Source: Burkholderiaceae bacterium
Lineage (GTDB): Bacteria; Pseudomonadota; Gammaproteobacteria; Burkholderiales; Burkholderiaceae_D
DNA length: 9,610 nt
Direction of reading: 5' to 3'
Assembly: GCA_019752915.1 (NCBI GenBank)
Contig: JAIELO010000274.1
Location: forward strand, 1-9,610
Shown: positions 5,923 to 9,610 of the stretch, one piece after another
Layout: each line of letters starts with the position of its first letter
How positions within the stretch are numbered: position 1 is the first letter of the stretch
Program-made: the position numbers and the translations under genes
The notes under the pieces: generated by a model
Told to the model about the DNA's origin: nothing
Database searches by the model: none
Seen by the model: only the letters and a program-made list of their open reading frames with translations

Positions 5923-7173
5923 ATGGCCATTGCATGCGGTGTCGATTTTGGCACGTCAAATTCCACGGTCGGCTGGGTCAATCCCGGTCAGCCTGTGATG
6001 CTGGGACTGGAAGATGGCAAAGTGACTTTGCCGTCGGTGGTGTTCTTTAACGCCGATGACGAGGTGGTGCGCTTCGGGCGCGCCGCGCTGGCCGATTATC
6101 TGGCCGGTTATGAAGGTCGCTTGATGCGCTCGATGAAGAGCCTGCTCGGCACCAGTCTGATCGATGGTCAGACCGAAGTGGCGGGGCGCGCGCTGCCGTT
6201 CCGTGCTTTGCTGGCCCAGTTTATCGGTGAGCTGAAACGGCGCGCCGAGCTGGCGGCCGGACGCGAATTCACCTCGGCCGTGTTTGGCCGGCCGGTGCAT
6301 TTCATTGATGACAACGGCGCCCACGATCAGCTGGCGCAGGACACGCTGGCAGAAATCGCCCGTTCGGTCGGCTACAAGGATGTGGCCTTCCAGTTCGAGC
6401 CGATTGCTGCAGCTTTCGATTACGAGTCGCAGATCGAGCGCGAAGAACTGGTCCTGATTGCCGACATCGGCGGCGGCACCTCGGACTTTTCGCTGGTGCG
6501 TCTGTCGCCCCAGCGCGCCAGCAAGGTCGAGCGGCGTGACGATATTCTGGCCAATGGCGGTATCCATATCGGTGGTACGGATTTCGATAAATATCTGTCG
6601 CTGGCCAGTGTCATGCCCTTGCTCGGATACGGCAGCCAGTTGCGCAACAAGAGCGCTGTGCCGTCCAGTTATTTCTTTAATCTGGCCACCTGGCATACGA
6701 TCAATCAGGCGTACACCAAGAAAGCCTCGCTCCAGCTGGCCGATCTGCTGCGCGACTCGGCCGAGCAGGACAAGCTGGGTCGCTTGCAACGCCTGATCGA
6801 TGACCGTGCCGGCCACTGGCTGGCCATGCAGGTCGAGCAGGGCAAGATCGCGCTGTCCGACGCGCAACAGGTGGTGCTGGAACTGGAGCGCCTGACGCCC
6901 GCTGCCGCATTGCCGGTGACGCGCGCCCAGTTCGACGCTGCGGTCGACCATCTGGTGAGCTCGGTCGAACAGACGGTGCAGGATCTGCTGCGCGATGCCG
7001 GCGTGGCGGCCAGCGACGTCGACACGGTGTTCTTCACCGGTGGTTCGAGTGGCGTGCAGTTGCTGCGTCAGCGCATCGCGGCACTGGTACCGACCGCGCG
7101 CCGCGTGGAAGGCGATCTGTTCGGCAGTATCGGCGCCGGTCTGGCGCTCGATGCAGCCCGTAAATTCGGTTAA
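5923..7173 (+). CDS. yegD: YegD-like Hsp70-family ATPase
   Basis: A 416-residue Hsp70/actin-fold ATPase of the YegD type, lacking the separate substrate-binding domain of DnaK (about 640 residues). Phosphate-1 motif: GVDFGTSNSTVGW (6-18). FGRPVHF and FEPIAAAFDYE match the corresponding YegD segments. Phosphate-2: DIGGGTSDFSL from Asp181. The IGGTDFDKYL segment follows. Adenosine motif: FFTGGSSG (370-377), then FGSIGAGLAL near the end. The cellular client is unknown even for E. coli YegD; a chaperone-like role is assumed. The ATG at 5923 is supported by GAGGG five bases upstream; the in-frame GTG at 5911 has no such site. It is followed after 25 nt by the exonuclease gene, probably cotranscribed. 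Its stop codon lies inside a 9-bp tandem triplication. Confidence 0.93.
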   Translation: MAIACGVDFGTSNSTVGWVNPGQPVMLGLEDGKVTLPSVVFFNADDEVVRFGRAALADYLAGYEGRLMRSMKSLLGTSLIDGQTEVAGRALPFRALLAQFIGELKRRAELAAGREFTSAVFGRPVHFIDDNGAHDQLAQDTLAEIARSVGYKDVAFQFEPIAAAFDYESQIEREELVLIADIGGGTSDFSLVRLSPQRASKVERRDDILANGGIHIGGTDFDKYLSLASVMPLLGYGSQLRNKSAVPSSYFFNLATWHTINQAYTKKASLQLADLLRDSAEQDKLGRLQRLIDDRAGHWLAMQVEQGKIALSDAQQVVLELERLTPAAALPVTRAQFDAAVDHLVSSVEQTVQDLLRDAGVAASDVDTVFFTGGSSGVQLLRQRIAALVPTARRVEGDLFGSIGAGLALDAARKFG

Positions 7174-7190
7174 TTCGGCTCATTCGGCTA
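7164..7190 (+). repeat. Three tandem 9-bp repeats across the yegD stop codon
   Basis: ATTCGGTTA, ATTCGGCTC and ATTCGGCTA follow one another without gaps. The unit length keeps frame: after the TAA at 7171-7173 the same frame reads Phe-Gly-Ser-Phe-Gly and then a second TAA at 7189-7191. This looks like replication slippage that duplicated the end of the gene; the Shine-Dalgarno of the next gene starts right after it. Confidence 0.85.
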
Positions 7191-7198
7191 AGGTTCCC

Positions 7199-7828
7199 AT
7201 GCTCAAGCAATCCATCGTCATGCTCGACTTCGAAACGACCGGTCTGTCACCGGCCAATGGCGACCGGATCACCGAGGTGGCGGCGCTGCGCTTGCGCGAC
7301 GGACAGGTGGTGGAGCGCTTTGTGTCGCTGATTAACTGCGGGGTGCGTATTCCGGCCTTTATTACCGGTCTGACCGGTATTTCGCAGGCCATGGTCGACA
7401 GCGCACCGCCGGTCGCGCAGGTGTTGCCGCGGTTGCTCGAGTTTATCGGTAGCGACCCGCTGGCCGCGCATAACGCCAGTTTCGATGATAAGTTTCTGCA
7501 GGCTGAGGCTGCGAGCCTGGGCCTGACGCCCGGCTATCCGTCGCTGCTTTGTTCGCTGAAGCTGGCGCGCCGTGTGTATCCGAGCTTTGGCAGTTACCGG
7601 CTCGGTGATTTGTCGAGCAAGCTCGGGATCCGCTTTGCCAGCGCGGCCCACCGTGCCGAGGCCGATGCCGAGGTGGCGGCGGCCGTCCTGCTGGAGATCG
7701 GCCGGCAGCTGGGTCGCGACTACGCGTGGCAGGAGGTCACGCCGGCGCTGTTGCTGGCGATCAACAAGCTGGCGGCTGCCAAGGTGCCGGCGTTTCTGGA
7801 AAAACAGCGTGGACAAATCCTGCGCTAA
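7199..7828 (+). CDS. DEDDh 3'-5' exonuclease, DnaQ/RNase T superfamily
   Basis: A 209-residue two-metal-ion 3'-5' exonuclease. ExoI: VMLDFETTGLSP with Asp10 and Glu12. ExoII: AAHNASFDDKFL with Asp96. ExoIII: AHRAEADAEV with His151 and Asp156, the HxxxxD spacing of the DEDDh subtype. The fold is complete, including the TGLTGIS segment typical of DNA polymerase III epsilon-like proteins. It is shorter than usual DnaQ (about 240 residues) and is not next to rnhA, so it is more likely an accessory proofreading, repair or RNA-trimming exonuclease. The ATG at 7199 has AAGG five bases upstream. A longer reading frame exists upstream but overlaps the conserved end of the yegD-like gene and is spurious. 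With the yegD-like gene it forms an apparent two-gene operon. Confidence 0.92.
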   Translation: MLKQSIVMLDFETTGLSPANGDRITEVAALRLRDGQVVERFVSLINCGVRIPAFITGLTGISQAMVDSAPPVAQVLPRLLEFIGSDPLAAHNASFDDKFLQAEAASLGLTPGYPSLLCSLKLARRVYPSFGSYRLGDLSSKLGIRFASAAHRAEADAEVAAAVLLEIGRQLGRDYAWQEVTPALLLAINKLAAAKVPAFLEKQRGQILR

Positions 7829-7866
7829 AACCGCCGACTCGCATTACAATACGGCTGTTCAAGTCA

Positions 7867-7876
7867 ACAATATTGT
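7867..7876. promoter_or_regulatory. AT-rich 10-bp palindrome before the small secreted protein gene
   Basis: ACAATATTGT is a perfect palindrome ending 9 nt before the ATG at 7886. A -10-like TACAAT lies upstream at 7845-7850 with no convincing -35. If that promoter is used, the palindrome would sit just downstream of the start, where a repressor could act. It is short, so chance is possible. Confidence 0.25.
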
Positions 7877-7885
7877 CTGTTTGTG

Positions 7886-8257
7886 ATGGTGCGTCGGCAT
7901 TTCCTGCATGTGTTGCTATCGCTTCTGCTGGTGTTCTCCCAGCAGATGGGGTACTCGCACGCGCTGACCCATGCCGCCAGTGTTGCCGGGGTTGTCAATG
8001 TGCTCGAACTGGCCGATGCGTCCGCCCTCGAACACGCCGAGGACGCCGGACAGAGCGGCATCACCAAACTCGGCTTTGATCACAGTTGTGCCCAGTGTCT
8101 TGCGTTCGCCCAGCTCGCTGCTGCGGCCGACACCCGTTTTCATTCCTTCCCGCTGCGCGACGCACGCGCCGTCGTTAGCCCCGTTCAGCCTGCCGCACCG
8201 GCGGGGGTTGCCATCTGTTGTGGCTACCACTCGCGCGCACCGCCCGTCCTGTCCTGA
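7886..8257 (+). CDS. Small secreted CxxC protein, DUF2946-like
   Basis: A 123-residue exported protein not assigned to a known function. Residues 1-27 form a signal peptide (HFLHVLLSLLLVFSQQMGYSHAL). The mature chain has a His/Cys cluster FDHSCAQCLAFAQLA, then a late pair ICCGYHSRAPP at the C-terminus. The SHAL end of the signal, the CAxCL motif and the terminal RAPP resemble the protein at 1125-1475, so both probably belong to one broad DUF2946-like class. A GTG at 7883 would add one residue; neither start has a visible Shine-Dalgarno site. It lies 57 nt after the exonuclease and 77 nt before the outer-membrane barrel gene, which it probably serves. Metal handling is an inference from the Cys/His content and the neighbour. 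Confidence 0.7.
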   Translation: MVRRHFLHVLLSLLLVFSQQMGYSHALTHAASVAGVVNVLELADASALEHAEDAGQSGITKLGFDHSCAQCLAFAQLAAAADTRFHSFPLRDARAVVSPVQPAAPAGVAICCGYHSRAPPVLS

Positions 8258-8334
8258 CTGTTGTGTAACTCGCCGTCGTCTGCGCCCGTTGGGGATGCAG
8301 CGGCGCGCTCTATCGACTTTCACAGGAAGACAAG

Positions 8335-9610
8335 ATGTTCAAGACCAGTATGCTGGCGGCCGCCCTGAGCGCCGCCGTGGCAGCGCCATCGAGCTATGCC
8401 GCTGACCAGAAACCCCGATCGACCCCACGCGAGGCCGCCAGTCTGACGGCGCTGCGCGCCGAAATTACCCAGATGAAGCAGGCTTACGAGCAGCGTTTGC
8501 AAGCGCTGGAATTGCGTCTGCAGCAAGCCGAAACTGCCGCGCAGGCACGCGTTGATGCGCAGGCCACAGCAGGGAATGCGACCCTCGCGGCAGCGGTGCC
8601 CTCAGCCTCAGCCCCAGCCCAGCCCGCTGAGCGTGCTGACCCGGCAATGGCGGGTCCGTCTGCCGCGCCGGTTGGCACTACGAACCTGCCTGCCATCGCC
8701 GCCGTGGCGCCTGCCGCCAATCTCTACAATCCGGCCATCTCGATGATCCTTGGTGGCACGCTGCAGAACTTGCGTCAGGATCCCCAGCAGTACGCCTTGC
8801 AAGGCTTCATGCCGAGCGGTGGTGAAGTCGGACCGGGCAAACGTGGCTTTAATCTGGGTGAATCGGAGCTGACCTTCGCGGCCAATATCGATCCGCAGTT
8901 CGCCGGTCAGCTGACGCTGGCCTTCAGTCCGGAGAATGAAGCGGCAGTCGAGGAGGCCTATATCCGCACCCGCGCGCTGGAACATGGCCTTAACCTGAAA
9001 GCTGGTCGTATGTTGTCCGGCATCGGGTATATGAATGGCCAGCATGCCCACACCTGGGACTTTGTCGATGCGCCACTGGCCTATCAGGCAATGCTGGGCG
9101 GCCAGTATAAGACTGACGGGGTGCAGGCCACCTGGCTGGCGCCGCTCGACCAGTATCTGGAAGTGGGTGTTGAAGCCGGTAATGGCGCGGCGTTCCCCGG
9201 CAACGAGCGCAATCGCAATGGCGCCGGTGCGGTGGCCGTGTTCGCGCACCTTGGCGATGATCTCGGTGCCTCGACCAGCTACCGTGCCGGCCTGTCCTAC
9301 TTGCGTAGCGCTGCGCAACAGCGCAGCTTCGCCGATGCCGGACTCGAACACTCCTTCAGTGGCCGCAGTGCCTTGTGGATCGCCGATGCCATTGTGAAAT
9401 GGGCGCCCAATGGCAACGCCACCCAGACCAATCTCAAACTGCAGGGTGAATACTTCCGGCGCAGCGAGCATGGCAGCCTGGATGTCGCCAGTGCGTCGGC
9501 CGAGCCGCTCGCAAGTTCCTACAACAGTGTCCAGTCGGGCTGGTATCTGCAAAGCGTCTACCAGTTTATGCCGAACTGGCGTACCGGTCTGCGCTACGAC
9601 CGTCTGAATA
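8335..9610 (+). CDS. Outer-membrane beta-barrel protein with N-terminal coiled coil, partial
   Basis: At least 425 residues, cut by the right edge. A signal peptide covers about residues 1-22 (MFKTSMLAAALSAAVAAP, ending SYA). Residues 37-74 are a predicted coiled coil with heptads of Leu, Ile and Met (LTALRAEITQMKQAYEQRL). An Ala/Pro-rich linker runs to about 128. From about 134 alternating-pattern beta strands begin: GFNLGESELTFAANID, LTLAFSPENEAAVEEAYI, LKAGRMLSGIGYMN, then QHAHTWDFVDAPLAYQAMLGGQY. The layout of coiled coil plus barrel resembles trimeric porins such as OprO/OprP, but the barrel is of a distinct type that I only partly recognise. No TonB box or plug is seen. AGGAAG upstream of the ATG gives a good ribosome site. 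Substrate unknown; possibly metal-linked because of the preceding Cys-motif gene. Confidence 0.85.
   Translation, partial: MFKTSMLAAALSAAVAAPSSYAADQKPRSTPREAASLTALRAEITQMKQAYEQRLQALELRLQQAETAAQARVDAQATAGNATLAAAVPSASAPAQPAERADPAMAGPSAAPVGTTNLPAIAAVAPAANLYNPAISMILGGTLQNLRQDPQQYALQGFMPSGGEVGPGKRGFNLGESELTFAANIDPQFAGQLTLAFSPENEAAVEEAYIRTRALEHGLNLKAGRMLSGIGYMNGQHAHTWDFVDAPLAYQAMLGGQYKTDGVQATWLAPLDQYLEVGVEAGNGAAFPGNERNRNGAGAVAVFAHLGDDLGASTSYRAGLSYLRSAAQQRSFADAGLEHSFSGRSALWIADAIVKWAPNGNATQTNLKLQGEYFRRSEHGSLDVASASAEPLASSYNSVQSGWYLQSVYQFMPNWRTGLRYDRLN

Noticed and set aside
5956..6951. Minus-strand open frame of 331 codons inside the yegD-like gene
   Set aside because: Antisense to all three conserved Hsp70 nucleotide-binding motifs; the translation has no recognisable domain.
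6995..7198. N-terminal extension of the exonuclease frame into the end of the yegD-like gene
   Set aside because: It overlaps the adenosine motif and conserved end of yegD in another frame, while the ATG at 7199 has a ribosome site and begins just before the ExoI motif.
8608..9552. Minus-strand open frame of 314 codons opposite the barrel gene
   Set aside because: The plus-strand frame has a signal peptide, ribosome site and barrel pattern; the antisense frame has none of these.

Overview
The window looks like chromosomal DNA of a GC-rich betaproteobacterium. The Pal-like lipoprotein with an Ala/Pro linker, the YegD-like Hsp70 and the two metal-uptake-like small protein/outer-membrane barrel pairs fit Burkholderiales, perhaps Oxalobacteraceae (Janthinobacterium, Duganella or Massilia type). 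That placement is from memory of these families, not a search. There are no tRNA or rRNA genes, insertion sequences or CRISPR arrays. Two genes run off the edges.

Left part, all minus strand: a TonB-dependent receptor (N-terminal 352 residues, cut by the left edge) lies downstream of a small secreted DUF2946-like protein with a CxxC motif. The small gene has a strong extended -10 promoter placed so that its mRNA would start almost at the ATG. Upstream is a stand-alone Pal/OmpA-type lipoprotein with its own promoter, a good Shine-Dalgarno site and two hairpins behind its stop.

Centre: two operons diverge from a structured intergenic region (5606-5922). The minus-strand operon encodes a LacI-family repressor and, 3 nt after its stop, a UvrD-like SF1 helicase with a C-terminal DUF5710-like module and an altered Walker A loop. 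The plus-strand operon encodes a YegD-type Hsp70/actin-fold ATPase and, 25 nt later, a DEDDh 3'-5' exonuclease. The shared intergenic region holds the LacI promoter, two long inverted repeats and a terminator-like hairpin before yegD. A helicase, an exonuclease, a chaperone-like ATPase and a LacI regulator in one divergent locus is an unusual set; its role cannot be read from sequence.

Right part, plus strand: a second small secreted Cys-motif protein is followed by an outer-membrane beta-barrel protein with an N-terminal coiled coil (cut by the right edge). This pair mirrors the left one: in both, a small protein with a signal peptide ending in SHAL, a CAxCL motif and a C-terminal R(G/A)PP motif precedes an outer-membrane barrel gene.
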